Part shown: piece after piece, positions 12,361 to 26,300 of the stretch
Position numbering within the stretch: the stretch's first letter is position 1
Layout of the letters: every line of letters starts with the position of its first letter
Source: Protonemura montana
Taxonomy: Eukaryota; Arthropoda; Insecta; Plecoptera; Nemouridae
Direction of reading: 5' to 3'
Assembly: GCA_947568835.1 (NCBI GenBank)
Contig: OX387604.1
Span: 12,801,076-12,865,075 of the forward strand
Length of the DNA: 64,000 nucleotides
The notes under the pieces: generated by a model
Told to the model about the DNA's origin: nothing
Databases searched by the model: none
The model's input: only the letters and a program-made list of their open reading frames with translations
Translations under genes and position numbers: made by a program

Positions 12361-13584
12361 TCTTCAATATATCGTCCAACAAAATAATTATTATTGTGAA
12401 AGATAAGTTGCAATTGCACCATCATATTGTTTGTAAGAGTATGGATGATGTATATCATTTTTTTTTCCAATGGATTAGATCAAATGAACAAAATCCTAGA
12501 TCAATACGTCAATCATGCAGTCATGTAACGCTTACATTAGAAGTAAAAAAAAACAGGACATAATTTTATTTACAAAACAGATCAGATTCATATCAGCTTT
12601 AAACGCTGCACATGCCTCTTAGCTGGTAATCATCATTCATCACTGTTTTGTTATGCAAAGATGTTTTTGATCTGTCAAAATATGTAAACTTAATCTTCCT
12701 GACCAACAGCTAAATCGAAAAATCGGTATCTAATATTGTGATTTTAGTATAGATGATGCATTATTGCATTACGGTGATGCAGTATTGTGAATTGATATGA
12801 ACTTGGTCGTCTGTCTTCCAATAGACTCACAAGAACCGAGGAGTATGAAATACAACACAGCAAATAGTGTGAAATAAAGGAAGGGAACTTTTGTGATTCA
12901 AATTAGGTCAACTTTTCGAGGAACTAGAGACTTGAGTAATATAAATATGTTATGCAACTGTTTTATTGATAAAATTACGTATTTAACAACAATTATTACA
13001 GTAAGAGAATGCAAATGATTCTAAACAATGAATTAGCATTACAGAGGTGGGCAGATTAATGAGCCGAAAGTGTAAGAGTATTCCTTCACAATTAGTATAC
13101 AATGTCTGTGATAGAGAATAAATACGAACCACGTCACAACAATCTCCAAAGATAATAATATCCTTGTCATCCAACATGAGCATCGGACGCCAATAGCTAA
13201 ACTCGAGCCACACTTTATGTTTGACAAATGTTCATTTTTTTACAACTTACAAGCTTTTGGAAGTACTAACCACCTCTGTAAATTTTTAAGTACAAAGAAA
13301 CAATTCTAAATTATTGTAACAATACGATCAATTTAATTGTAAATAATATAAAACTACATAATTTGCTACAGAGTACCTCAGCAAAATTAAAATTCGCTAA
13401 ATATTTAGAAGCATTAATTTAAGAGTTGCTTTCCACATAAACTTGAACGATGTCTACGTTTATTTCCATTTTCAAACCCCTTTGGCCTCCTTCCAAAAAA
13501 TGATCCCTCTCACCAACTTTGAACCTGCTATAACCCCGTTTAGAGGCTTACAGAAAACATGGGCTATCCTGAAAAGGTGTGTGT

Positions 13585-13755
13585 ACCGAACGGTTTGGCG
13601 TGTTGGAAAAACCGGTTCTCGTGAGATCACCGAATTTAAGCAACACCGTGCTGAGTCAGGTATTGGATGGGTGACCATCATTTACATGACCAGTTCTGTT
13701 CGGGGGAGAGGTTGGAGGGATGAAAAATAGTACAGCAACTTCGTCCGCCTTGCTG
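13585..13755 (+). mobile_element. 5S-rRNA-derived SINE, copy A
   Basis: Bases 13585-13680 match the internal part of a 5S rRNA gene: ACCGGTTCTCGTGAGATCAC, then TTAAGCAACACCG, then TTGGATGGGTGACC, the last being box C of the internal RNA polymerase III promoter. The sequence after the 5S part (TTCTGTTCGGGGGAGAGG, then GCCTTGCTGAT) is shared with the minus-strand copy at 36005-36195. A homologous non-5S body in two unlinked places argues for a SINE3-type retroposon rather than two 5S pseudogenes. The 5S head is diverged and not a functional rRNA gene. Confidence 0.8.
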
Positions 13756-13992
13756 ATCAACCTCTCGACGGCATGTATGTGTTCGAGTTGTACCGTCATT
13801 CGGAAGGGACGTAAAGCCGGTGGTCCCCTTTAGGCTACTTGCCGGCACCGGGTTTCCCCTCCTCCCTTCTAAGCTATGTTACGTTCATCATCATCCTCAT
13901 CATCGTCCACTCATTCATCGACGCCATTAGACCAGTGCCGCAGGGCTAGTTGTAAAAACAGTGCGTCGTTAAACATCACAAATCAAATCAAT
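13756..13992 (+). repeat. 3' module following SINE copy A
   Basis: Directly after copy A comes a ~235-bp block with GGAAGGGACGTAAAGCCGG, a GTTCATCATCATCCTCATCATC stretch and an ending in AATCAAATCAATCAAG. The distal part (13880-13985) recurs, without any 5S head, on the minus strand at 50478-50570. It is either the tail of a longer SINE form or the 3' end of a partner LINE. Confidence 0.6.
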
Positions 13993-15133
13993 CAAGAAAA
14001 TGTGTAGACATTGTTTTAAAAAATCTACGCATTTGTTACTTCAATTCATTGATCGTTATACAATGACCAAGAAAAACCATTTTAAATATTCAGGAAGTAA
14101 TTGCTACTTTTAACTACCTACGAGTACAATCATTTATAGTGATATTAATAATTATTAGTTACATAGGCTTTGACACATTTCCATAATAATAAGATCTGAA
14201 AATATATAGTATGAATTGCTGCATCGCATATTATGATTAGGTGTGGTAGTACTTACTTTGAGTTTGATTAATTTTCGGTTTTAAGTGTGCAATTTTATTT
14301 GAAGTGCGCCACAAAGTTGTTATTCTAATCAAGGTATACTTAAACTTTTGCACATACCAGCACAATTATCGAGACGGATTGAATCTTAGAAACAATGTCT
14401 ACTATAAAACGCCCACTGTCCAGGTATCTCATTGAGACACACATGCAGTCTTGTCAGAAACTCTATTGGCCTTTAGAAATACTTGTTCCGCAAGCCACTT
14501 CTGGTCTAAAATTACGTTTTTAAAAAAGAAAGATTAAAAGCGACGCTAATCTGCAAATACATTAAATATTTTTAATGGGGGGCATAATTGCCTGTTTCAC
14601 TTTTCTGTTGATGCTTTTTCGTAGTACAACAGGTAATATTCGTGACGTAGTACCATCGATTGTAGTACCAACAATATTTCGATGCGAGAAGTTCAAATGG
14701 GGTTCAACTGTACTGTTTTAATTGGTCTTCAATTCAATCCGTCTCTTCTGATTTAATAGATACTAAAGTGGAATACATAATTAACATACTCATGTAATGA
14801 ATTCAATCAAGAATTTACAGTGACCTGTCTCTTGCGATATCAATAATGAGTACGCCGACACACTACTCGTTATATCTGTCATGAAAATGGTTTTTTACAA
14901 TAGTTATTAAACAAAATTCTTATTACAGCTATCGGATAAAGCTAAAATATGTGTAAAAATGTACATCACATAGTAAAGAGGATTAAAAAAAACAGCTTTG
15001 TTATAAATTACCACAAAATTATGTTTTAGCCAAGAAACAAAAATCAAATCTAGCATCAAGCATAATTTAAAAGATTACTTTCATTTTCAAATTACTTGGA
15101 GAGAAGTAATCATTAAATAAGCAAATAGACGAG

Positions 15134-15170
15134 TCGATTGATTAGTTGATTGGTTGATTGGTTGGTTGAA
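15134..15170. repeat. Short GATT/GGTT microsatellite
   Basis: A run of TGATT and TGGTT units, for example GATTAGTTGATTGGTTGATT. Simple repeat, no further function seen. Confidence 0.7.
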
Positions 15171-17370
15171 TAGTGATACAATAACATACAGGTGCAAGTT
15201 AAACTGTATTATTTTTCTCTGCACTGACTTTTCAAACAACGATTAGTATCAATATATTACTTGTATATATTTATCATAATACATAATGGCTATACACTAA
15301 AGTATCTGAACAACACCGAACAGGTATAACGGGATGTAAACAGCTGTGTGACAAAACGTCCATTAATATAATAATTAATTAATTTAACATGGCAGATGAG
15401 GGACGTCTGCATACCTTGGAAACAAGCTTGCATATGAGCAGGGTTTGCCACAACCATATTCACATTAACTATGCTCTATTACCAACATGGATAAAAGTAC
15501 CAACCATTGCTTGACAAAACATTTACCAATGACGGTGCTCAAGGGTGGGATGGGCAAGCCTCAAACAGTTCCGAAAAGAGATTCCTATTAAAGAAATCAA
15601 CACATTCTGATAAATGGCCCTATAAGCTATAACTATGAAGTTAAATTAAAAGTCCCTTTCAGCTTTATTCTATCTCAATAGTCAGTGGAAACTGAGACGT
15701 TCAGCAATCACTTCCAGAATGGGAGGAGCAGTTTTTAAAACGTCTTGATGCATGCTTGATGCAATGTCTTTGATGCATTTTAAGACAGTTTTACCCAACG
15801 CAACTAGAGCAGGGATCTATAACGACCATCTTAAACTTGCCTTTATCTACAGGTCGATTCTGCAACTTTTAAAATACGGATTTAGTGGTTATAGAATCTT
15901 TATCCATAACAAGATGCTGGACAAACATTCTTTAACAATTTAAATCTATAATTTGCTTCTAGGTTGCCAGGATCCCAAAAAACTGACAAATTACGCATAC
16001 GAATTTTTTTCTTGCCTATTCAAAGAATTGTACGCCCTCTCGATGCACGATTCCATCGAAATCGATCCGGACATATTTCTAAACAACCCTCACGGCACGG
16101 TCAATGGTCTTGCGGTACTTTCAATATCCTTCATCTTACAGTGGCCCCTTCAGTGAATTGAGTAAAGCTTTTTTTTCACATGTTTACACTTGCCTTAATT
16201 TTATGAGTAAAATTCGATTGTAGCGTAAGCCTGACTCGCTTCGAGAAGTATTTACACAAACAAGTTTAAGGTAGAAAGTACAACACCTATAAACTCAATG
16301 GTACTATATGCATACAGATTTTTTTAAATTTGAGTGATTTCTTTTAAAATGCAGATTAAATGTAAACTGGCAGAAATAATAGTATTGCCGCATGAAAATT
16401 ACAACTGTAAGGGTGTAATTGAATGATACTTAATTAGATTGGATCGAAGTTATTCTATATCTCACAGTATCGTCTTTATGATTTCACATGTTACATGTAG
16501 TAATATTGTTAAAACTAATTCATATTTACATTATACTATTGGCTGTTCATTAAAACGTAAGACTTAGAGCTATGAATACGATTTACAAGTAAATAGATTA
16601 CATTGCGTAATTATGTATAGGCTTTAAATAGCTTCACTTCCGTACCAACGTTATTTTCCCTCACCATGTTATTATGAAAAGGAAACAAAAATCTTGGACT
16701 AAAATGTCCGAAAATCATTACAGATTGGTTTCTATTTATCCCATGATAAAGATAATGGAGGTTGTATATATGTATGGAATAATATAATATTGTATTGTTA
16801 TTTGTTATGCATTAGTATGTACACGAACGTGACTAACTAATAACGGCCAAAGTGATCGTAAACACGATCAAAGTCATTCATGGTCACTGAATAGATTTAT
16901 AATTACCAACCAGTAATTATTCAGCATTGTTGGTCCGTCATTGAAGCTTCATCCACCATGATTCTAGAATTTTTTAGTTTCAACATCAACCGAGAATTGA
17001 TATGCACATATACAACTGACATACGCGTTAAACAAAGGTAAGTTAATGAACCAAGCTGCAATTGAATAAATACGCAAAAATATACTGTAACGCGTTGGGT
17101 GCGTTCAATTTTAATTAAGTTTTCGGAGCACAGTTCGGTTGGGAATTATTACTCTTGATTGTTATTGAAATTAAAATTGAAATAAATTAAATGTATTTTA
17201 GTAATGGCAAAGATTAAATAATCAAACCTCTCATCATATTTCAGGCCTAAATATGTAACCCCCATCATTTGAGTAGATATCCTCGGTGTAATCGAAAGAT
17301 GAAACTATATTTGATTTAGAAAATCTTATAAACACTGCAGATCTGTATTTATGATAAAAATGCAAACATT

Positions 17371-20300
17371 TTATCTGCTCCAAGATAAGTAGTATGGCCA
17401 GTAGACAAGGTTGAATGCTCCAAAAGCCAGGGGGAAAAATAGGCGCGAGAGCTCGTCAATGTTACGAGCACGGATCTTGTTCGGGCCTTTATCACTGTCT
17501 AAAATAATAGCCTTCGTCTCGGATGCATCAGAATTTCTCTTCTTCTGAAATATAAATCAAAACAGACTATTATTACCTAAGAATTTAAATTATCATCAGA
17601 ACAAATAAAAAAATTGAGCAAGAAGATTGACATATTTTGAGACATATAATGAACTTCATGAAAATCGAATGTACTTTGTATAGTTTATGTATCACCTACT
17701 CTCCATTCCAGGTTAAAAAGGAGAGGAAAATAGCATAATCTTAGAGCAGTCAATGCAGCAGACATGAGCAGAGACTTTCAAAACTGGCCACATTGTGATT
17801 TGTCTACCTTCAGACGTGGAGTTGTAACTGTAAGTTTTAAAACTCTTAGATCATGCCTACAAGTAGTGGGTTATCTCAAAACATACAAATCCACTTTCCT
17901 TCTAAGGGTGAAACAGAGAAAGAGTATGGATTGTGTACCTATGATGGTGAACGGGTGTGCGATGAATATATTTCAGATTTTATATCAAGATACCGTGTCA
18001 CCTGCAACCCCAGGCTCATGCATAGATGACGCCCCTTGAGACGCGTAGTATACCTTCTAAAGAAAAGCCGTTTTTGATGATATTATTATTAAACCTGTGC
18101 AGAAGAGCTGATTAAAGAGCAGCGAGAAAATACCACGTTAATATTACCTTTTATGGTCTACTACATGCTTGAAAGAAAGTTTTGATGGCGTTAAAAACAT
18201 TACTTTAGGTGATAACCAAACCAAACTAAAATATTTTGGGAATAAACCTAGGTTATTTGGCAGACTAAAGCAACATAATTAGCTCATAGGGAATATTCAT
18301 AATAACTGTGAGCGAGCATATTCTAGGTCAAAATAAACTTCAGAAACTAATTTATCGAATTATATATAGAGACAGATAATTGTGATTTGTGATTTGTGGA
18401 AGATGGTAGAAGAATCAGGAAGGTTTCTGTCCACGAAGCTGAAAGTTAAGGATACAATTTAAGAGGAATTTGGAATCTGCTATGTTTGAAGCTTGAAGGT
18501 AAGAAAGAAGAGTGTAAGTTGGGAAGATGAAGCTTGAAGCTTGAATTTGAGCCTACCATGGTGACAGCGACTGCTGCGGCGTCCGGCTCCTCGCTGTTGC
18601 GCGGAGAACTTTTCCCATTCAAAGCTTCCTGCGATTTCTTGCCTGCTACATCTGGTTGTTTACGCCAAATGTAGTTGACGAAAGTGAACTCCAATAGGGC
18701 GCAGAAGACGAATGCTAATGAAACAATTTCAAGTAAGATAAACATGATTTATTCGTGTAACATACTGCCATAAAATACTTCAAGAAAAAAAGGCTTGGAA
18801 TTATTTTCTTTATATTGCGTAGAGAGAATTGTTCGAACCTGTGCACGTTCCCATCCAAACGTCTATAGCTTTCACGTAGCTGACTTGAGGAAGGCCGCTC
18901 TGAATGCCTGGAATAGAGATTCAGAGCCGTTGAATGCTTGTAAATAAAAATAAGCGTTTCTGCGTTCATTAAAAATACGGTTGCTTCTTGTAAGGGAATG
19001 CGATATGTAGGAAGTAGCGTACAAAAGATTGCTGATGTCAATGATTTATGGAGAGAACGTAAAGGCGTACAGAATTCGAGAGAACAGCAACCAGCACGTG
19101 GAATCCATGAGAGCACGAACTGGTAATTTAGAAATTTCAATGCACAAGTGACGATAAAGTGTATAAAATTGTGTGACGGATGGTCATATTGGAGAAGAAG
19201 AAAAATATATTATGGCACTTCTGATTAAGTAAGTAGTGAACAAATAAATATTGTAGAATTTTATGTTTTATAATATTGTGAACCAAGAGTACGTACTAAT
19301 TAGTGTAGTACTACACTAATTCTTACCATAAGTCTCAATATAAACAGTCCATTCCGCTTTGGGTGAAAAGCACTAAATTAACTAATGGTTTTAAACCAAA
19401 GGATACTGCTTTCTTTATTATAAATCCGCATATAAGAAAGATATTTTCTTCACAAGTCCAAGTAATATTGCCATTTTATGCTCTCATACTTACCATACAC
19501 ACTATTGTGGCGGATACGGTTTGTTATCAAGGAACTATGAGTAGTCACCTGAAGATTGCGAGGATACAGCAAGAAGAGTGGTAACTCCTAGTGTGGTTCT
19601 ACCAGGCACAGAATCCACATCCATCCAGAACGACACCCATGATATGACCACTATCAGAATTGTCGGCAAATAGCTCTGGACCAAATGGAAGCCCACGGAA
19701 CGACTCAGATGAAATTCCGCAACCAGGCAGCTGTAATTCCCTGCAATGTCATTTAGAAATGCATCTACATCCTTGAGCCAACTCCATCATTAGAAGACGG
19801 AACAATCATTATTTTAATGAAGAAAGTTAGTTTTGAGATTCGTTGCAAGTTTTTTACCTATTTGAAACGATTCTTGACAATCAGATGCTTTAATTTTAAC
19901 TATTTCGAACTGTGGCATCCTGAGCCCTTTACCCATAATGACTGGGTTCATAGTAGTCCACTCAAGACTCAGCTCATCGATTGTTTTGGAAACTGAAAGG
20001 GAAGGCAAGCATGTTACTGATAGATGTTGTGGAAATGAAAGAACCTTTTTTGGTGAACTAACTCGATTGCCAACTTACAGCTTGCAATTTCCATAGTGCA
20101 GACCTGACTGTCAAGCGGAAAGCTTGATAGATCCATCATGCACGAGAAAGTCAATTTCAACCTAGAACAACAATAGCACCAACTTATTACACAAATCCGT
20201 TAAATATTGTACTATTTCAAAACAGAGACAAAATGCTGTGTCAGATTCCACATCAATATTGATCAATATCGAATCTAGTCAGGTTTGAAATTGGTGTTTC

Positions 20301-23300
20301 TTCAATTTGTTTGCATACGTTTGCAACTCGTGCTATTCTGAACCCAACGAAGCAGATGCTAGCCTATTCAAACAACAGAATTACTTTTTTTCAAGCAAAT
20401 AATTGCACTGAAGTGCCTCGACTAATTTTTGTAGGTGAAATATTAATTCCAGTCACTATTTTATAAAAAATCATGACATATCTGGCGAAAGATATTAAAT
20501 TCCGCTAGCTTTTCCAGTCAATATCCGGTTTTTTTCATTTAAAGTAGATATCTATCGTACGATGGACTGAGCATTTTCTACAGCTATTTCTTGTCTCTGG
20601 CTTCTGTAGGGGGGGGGGGGGGGGGGGGGGAAGACAACCAAGCGATATTACGATAAATGCACTTGCAGGTTCCCTACATCGAGTCAGCTACAAGGAGTAA
20701 AGAAAAACGGGAAAGACGAAAGGAAATACATACAAAACATCAATTCTCGTCGTGGAAAAGCTTTTCAGCTGACAAGTTAAGTTGAAGCAAATTCAATTAG
20801 GGTTTGCTAGTTTAAACGTCGCTTGAGCTATGAGCAAATGGTCATGAAATCGAATAGAATCAAGATAAAGTAAGAAGTTCATAGAGTCATTGCCTGCTTT
20901 CCTTCAATCATTTCAACCATTCGGCTAGAACATCTCTTCTATAAAGAATTAGCTGACCGCGTGCTCGAACGGTTTCACATGGACATTTTACACAAAAACT
21001 ACAGTTACAAAATTACAAGGAAACGTAAAATAAAAAACCTCACAATAGTACACCGTCGATCTATGTGTGAACATGCCTTGCAAGGTTCTACTTTTATACG
21101 AATGAGCGAAATATTTCTTATTCGCTGACCGGGGGTTGACAATTTATTTTACAGCTAACCGGAAAAAAGAGGCCTACGTCGACCCAACGTTGGTGTCATT
21201 TCGCAGTTGCCGTAACAATGTTGAGGTCTGCACGGACCTTCCCATACAAATCTGTCCCTAGTGACTGCTATAGGAAATATCACATTTATTTGCGACCACT
21301 ATCTGGCACATTGCGAATTGAGAGATGAGGGACCAACAGATGATTTCCATTGAGAAACCAGCTGAAACTTTGAAGGGTTGAGGGATAATAAAAGAAATGA
21401 AGAGGCAACCTCTCATCTCTCCCGAATGTGTAGGCAATCTAATGAACCCATAAACGGAAACCCTCCTTAAACCAAACAGTCTTTTTAAAGTGCCATTCGT
21501 ACAAACACGAACTATTTTTCTAGGCCGCAGAAAAAAAAGCACACATGAATCATTTAGAATAATTGAGGCTATAGTTTGTGTATGGTTTGTGTGGTTTGTA
21601 GCTGTAGTATGTTCGAGTGGCGGCGTCGTCACATGATCTTAGCAATTAACTGGTATGATATCAATTATTATTCAGTGACATGCGAGGAATGTATTATAGA
21701 TTGCAGGACACCATAGTTCCAAATGATCTCTGTGAGCAAATGGGAATATTTGATATCTAATGCCATAGATACAGAGAGATATAATATCACATGATATATA
21801 TTCTAATACAGGATCATCAATTGGTAGAATGCAATTAACTCTGTAGCCAGGAAACCTGTAAATGCAGTTCCAGTGCATTTTCACTTCCAATCTATGCCGT
21901 TTCGATAATGTTTTCCTGATATTCTGGAAGATTCGTAGGCCTACTGGGAAAAAAGAAATGCAGTTCCTTTCGGTCGTCGTCGACTCTCGGCACCTATCGT
22001 ACACCGTTCGACTCGGCTGTATACTTGGCTTCCAATTTTACTACATCGAATAACATTTCCTATTCGTGAATAGAAATCGAAGGATGCTGAAATAAATCAG
22101 CGAGAGTCAATCTGTTTTCAGATGCCAACACATTCGAAAACTTGGATTTCCCATTATTTCGAAAATACTAAAACATCGCCAAATAAAAACCAGGAAGGCT
22201 TGCAATCGGAATCGGTATCATCAAACTCTTTTCTTGGGCTTACTACAATTTAATTTTTATACGGTTTCCGTTATTTTGAATAGCAGACCAGGCCCTTTAC
22301 TGTATATATGTCCTGTGCCCTGGAATACTCTCCTATTTCAATCTATTGTTCCTCATGGTTTTCAGATTTGCTGGTTGTTTGATCAGTGGTTATCAAGTCG
22401 TAACGAAAGAATGGAAAATGGTCCTCACCGTAGCATGTAGAGTATCTCGCCATCAGGGTCGATGCGGACTAGCACGTTGGGAACAGTGACGTATTGAAAT
22501 TCAGCATGCTTGGCGTTCGGGAAGTAAACTTCTGGCTTCCAAATTGCTTTCACCAAGTTAGGATCGTTCAAATCTAGTGCTTCTGTGATCTCAGCGTGTT
22601 TCAGTCGCTCATCTTGCCATTTCTGTCGGAAGTATAGGTCCACTTCGTAATCCTAAAACACCATAAAAATAAGTATGCAAGATAAAATAACATTCGAAAA
22701 GAAAATTGTTGTGAAATGCATAAAAAATGCATAAAAATCATCTCTTGAAAACCGTTAATAACGTTTGAAAAGTAGACTGTGAACAGTTTATAAAATATCA
22801 GCAATAGCTCCAGCAAGGCTGATATTTTCTTTCTCGACCACGATATAAAAGGAAGCATATTTATTTGGCGATTTAGTTTATTGTGATATCAGATTGCTAC
22901 TGCATGCATCGACATATTTTCACAAACTGGGACTTAAATATTACAGGGGTTTCAAAAATAGTGACAGGCCCAGAAAAAACGAACAACTTTATAAAAAAAT
23001 ATCGGCAAAAGACGGTAAACACTCATTTTTATACGACTTCAGAGATGACGAATTAGACTTGCAACAAATCTCAACGATGCTGGTGGCAAAAAATAACAAG
23101 AACATCCAAAAAGCATGAGAAAGGAAAGAGGGAACATAACGAAGCGTAGCATTAAATCAGGATTTGATCGGCCCTTATTAACCTTAATCGAGTGTGACAC
23201 TGACGACAGTGAGCTACGATTGGCCGAATCAATTCTTTCGCTTTCATGCTCATTGAAATTGTTATTTGCTCAAATGATTGCTTGATCGGTAGAAGAGAAG

Positions 23301-26300
23301 AACTCACAGTAGTCTTTGCTCGCTGCTGATTAGTACAAACACGAAGATCATCTCAAAAAACTCTGTTTGATTTCAATTATCTTTGAGCGTTGAAAATGTC
23401 GTCTTCAGCCTGCATTTTACTACATGGGATTTTCTTAAAATTGAGAAGTATTTGTACAACAGACGTTTTAAATGGGAACTGATAGTATGATATAAGATTT
23501 CCTTTGTCGTGAAAACAATAAGAACAAGATTTGAGTTATTTTGTGAAAAATGACACAAGTTTTCTCGAAATATTTACGCTTGTAACATAATATTTCTACT
23601 AACCGAAGATGTACTTCTATAACATGAAATTTCTATCACATAAAATGTGATATGGGAACTCAAGTGCATTTTAAATGGTACTCTATAATTTAATTTCTGT
23701 TCATTAATGGGTTCTTGTAATTTGTAAAGTCGTATTGGAATATAAAGGGCCAATAGTATGGTATTTAGGCAGAGTGGGGGAATTCAATTTAAATTTTATG
23801 AAATTGCTACTCATTCCATGATCCCAGTGGGAGCGGCATGTTTAAATTTTGATTACATTAACGCCCCTAATTCTATGTTCCTCGGTAAGCAGAATTCACC
23901 CAACGGTTCGAATCCCAGCCAACTTTGTCATTAGCAATGAGTGAGGCATTTAATTATTATCTCTCTGTCTTCATCCATGATACATCTTTGTTAATGTCAC
24001 TTCGGTATTGTCTTCTGTTGTCTCTCACCGAATCCGGCATCGCATAAGAATAAGAAAAGCGAAGACAACACGATGCTAATGCTGAAATCTAGCCACAAAT
24101 GAAATATCTCAGATGATTTTGCTATAAAAAGAGATAGGAACAGAAACAGTTAAATAGCGTAGGTTTTCGCTTCTGCTGCTTTTTCCCTACAGGTTTCAGG
24201 AAAACAAAGCAATGGATTTTCCTAGCGAGATAGCACGATGTTCCATGTTTTCTCACTTTAATTTATTAATGCAGCATGGAGATACTCACTAGAATCAACT
24301 TTAAGTAAGTAATTCACCTTAAATCTATGTATTTTCCAAATAAGTATTGTAAGGCTTAACTTTTATAATAAACCTGTGATGTTTCTAGGCAGAGGCATTT
24401 TCCTGGTTTTCCTGGTTCAGATAATTTTCCCTTGATTAAACACCCTGAAAAGCTTGCATTGTATCTCCATCTTCACATCCGCGATAAAGCTGGCAAATTC
24501 CATGGAGATAATAACATGCAATTTACTTGATTTTATATAATTCCTTTGCTCTCGTTTCAAGGTGCGTATATAAATAAATCATACCAGGACAGATATTTAT
24601 AATATTTTAGATTGAAGTGTACTGCGCAGTGATGCTCAGAACACAGAGGGCAGCAGCTTTCAATACACCAACCTACTTCCTTGGACTCGGAGAACGGTGT
24701 GATGGGAAGGACAATGTTCACATACTTTTCCCATTTTTCCTGTTTTGTTTCAGATTTTAGATTAAATGCCAGAATAAAATACGAAGTTGAAAAGGTGCTC
24801 TCAGTTGTTCTTTAAATTTGAAAATATCAGCTTCTGAGTGGATGGACATATAATAAGAAAAATCCTTAATAATTAAGAATTCGGCGTATACAAAGAATTC
24901 GGCAACAATTCAAAAAATGCTGGTCCCTGCATCGGAACGTTACGAGGTTAAAGTGATTTCCAAATACCAATAATTAAATGAAAAATTACTAGTTTTATTA
25001 AATAATCAGACAGTTAACAATTTTTAAATATTATAAGCACGCTGGAATGTAGCGTTTCATGTAATTTATAATGTTTGCAGGGTTTTTGGTATTCTGGTGA
25101 TTTACTATGGGAATCTGAAACCTGCAAACGAAGGATGGAAAAAAGCTTGACTAAAAAAATGTGCAGTGTTTTTATATCTGCTGTGTTAAATTTTCACGTC
25201 AATATTGGCATTTTACTCTGGTTTGATTCATTTCGTATGATTCACTCAATACACGTTCACTCAATATACACGCATATCACACAAAGCTTTCCTTAATGGC
25301 GCTAATAAGAAAATCCCATTTTCATTTTGGCTCTAAAAGTGGCTCTAGGCAATAAAAAAATCGGACTATATCGCCAACCCCCTTTTTTGAGATATACTAT
25401 TTAAAAACTGGTGAGTTAAGGAGATTGGTTGGGGGGGGGGGGGGGGGTAAAATACCAACCAATAAAATGTATCAAATAAGTATAGAATAAATAACTATAT
25501 TTTTCAAGGTCAATTCGTTTTTGTTTTCTCAAACCCCCAAACTTTCCGAAGATACACTGTTTCAAAGTTTTTACTTTGGAAATCGAATTCTTTTCAGTCG
25601 TCTACGCGTGGCTATGTTCCCCTGAATATATCAGCTAGTCTGGTTGTACCTGTCCGAGGTGGGATGGACATAATTATTTATCAAAATATCAGGCCGCAAG
25701 CGTCAAGGTTGTGGATGAATCATTTAATGCAAATCTCGGGTGTTAGGTCTGGCCAACGGCAACAAAGGAACGATGGCATCGTTAAGACTGTCAAACAATG
25801 GGTATAACCATCGGTCAAATCGTGGGCAAACGTGCCTCCCATTGAGCTTACTCAGGTCAATATCTAGATTTATTGTATACGACTAGGCGGTCACACCACT
25901 TGTCCGATCTCAACGAAACAAAAACTTTGTGATGTGTCACACTATTGACAGCAGATAGACGCATTTAAAAATTGAAAATATTTTTTTGTCTTATAGTTAC
26001 AAGGGTTATAAAAGTAGTCTTTTCAAGACGTTTTTCCGGTGTTTTTAAAAAGAAATCTGAGTTTTCGTAGAAACTTTGTATCCCAAATTTGGTCAATCTA
26101 TCAACACTGCCAAGCTACACGTAAATAAAAATACCCAAGCCAAAAAAAAAAAAAAAAAAATAGTGTCCAGTGTGGACCTTTTTTTCTAACAGATTTTATG
26201 CCGAGTTTAAAGGTATAGTCAGAGGGCTAACGTTTTAAACGTAATAAGCCGGCCACACATGGTAAAATTAGGTGCCACCCGATGGAGCTTGCGGCCGTCA

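Larger units (their letters stand above)
12361..17370. other. Intergenic region between ATIC and the channel gene
   Basis: About 5 kb of AT-rich DNA. It contains the 5S-derived SINE at 13585-13755 with its 3' module to about 13992, and a short (GATT/GGTT) tract at 15134-15170. A plus-strand open frame at 15953-16156 follows a TTGCTTCTAG acceptor-like site, but I recognise no family and see no partner exons. The 3' UTR of the channel gene lies just left of 17371. Nothing else is supported. Confidence 0.55.

Noticed and set aside
13585..13680. Functional 5S rRNA gene
   Set aside because: Only the internal part of 5S is matched, with many differences, and it runs into a non-5S body shared with another copy. 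A SINE explains it better.
23890..23935. tRNA gene suggested by GGTTCGAATCCC
   Set aside because: The T-loop-like motif lacks a matching T stem and no acceptor or D arm can be drawn. At most a tRNA-derived SINE remnant.
24677..24739. Minus-strand segment reading YVNIVLPITPFSESKE, in phase with the channel's DYEVDLYFRQ exon
   Set aside because: It looked like the missing strand exon, but it is five residues too short against the family, its acceptor has no pyrimidine tract, and its phase does not fit the N-terminal exon. The 68-nt exon at 43832-43899 (YIRSFGSISPVTM) fits in sequence, length and phase.
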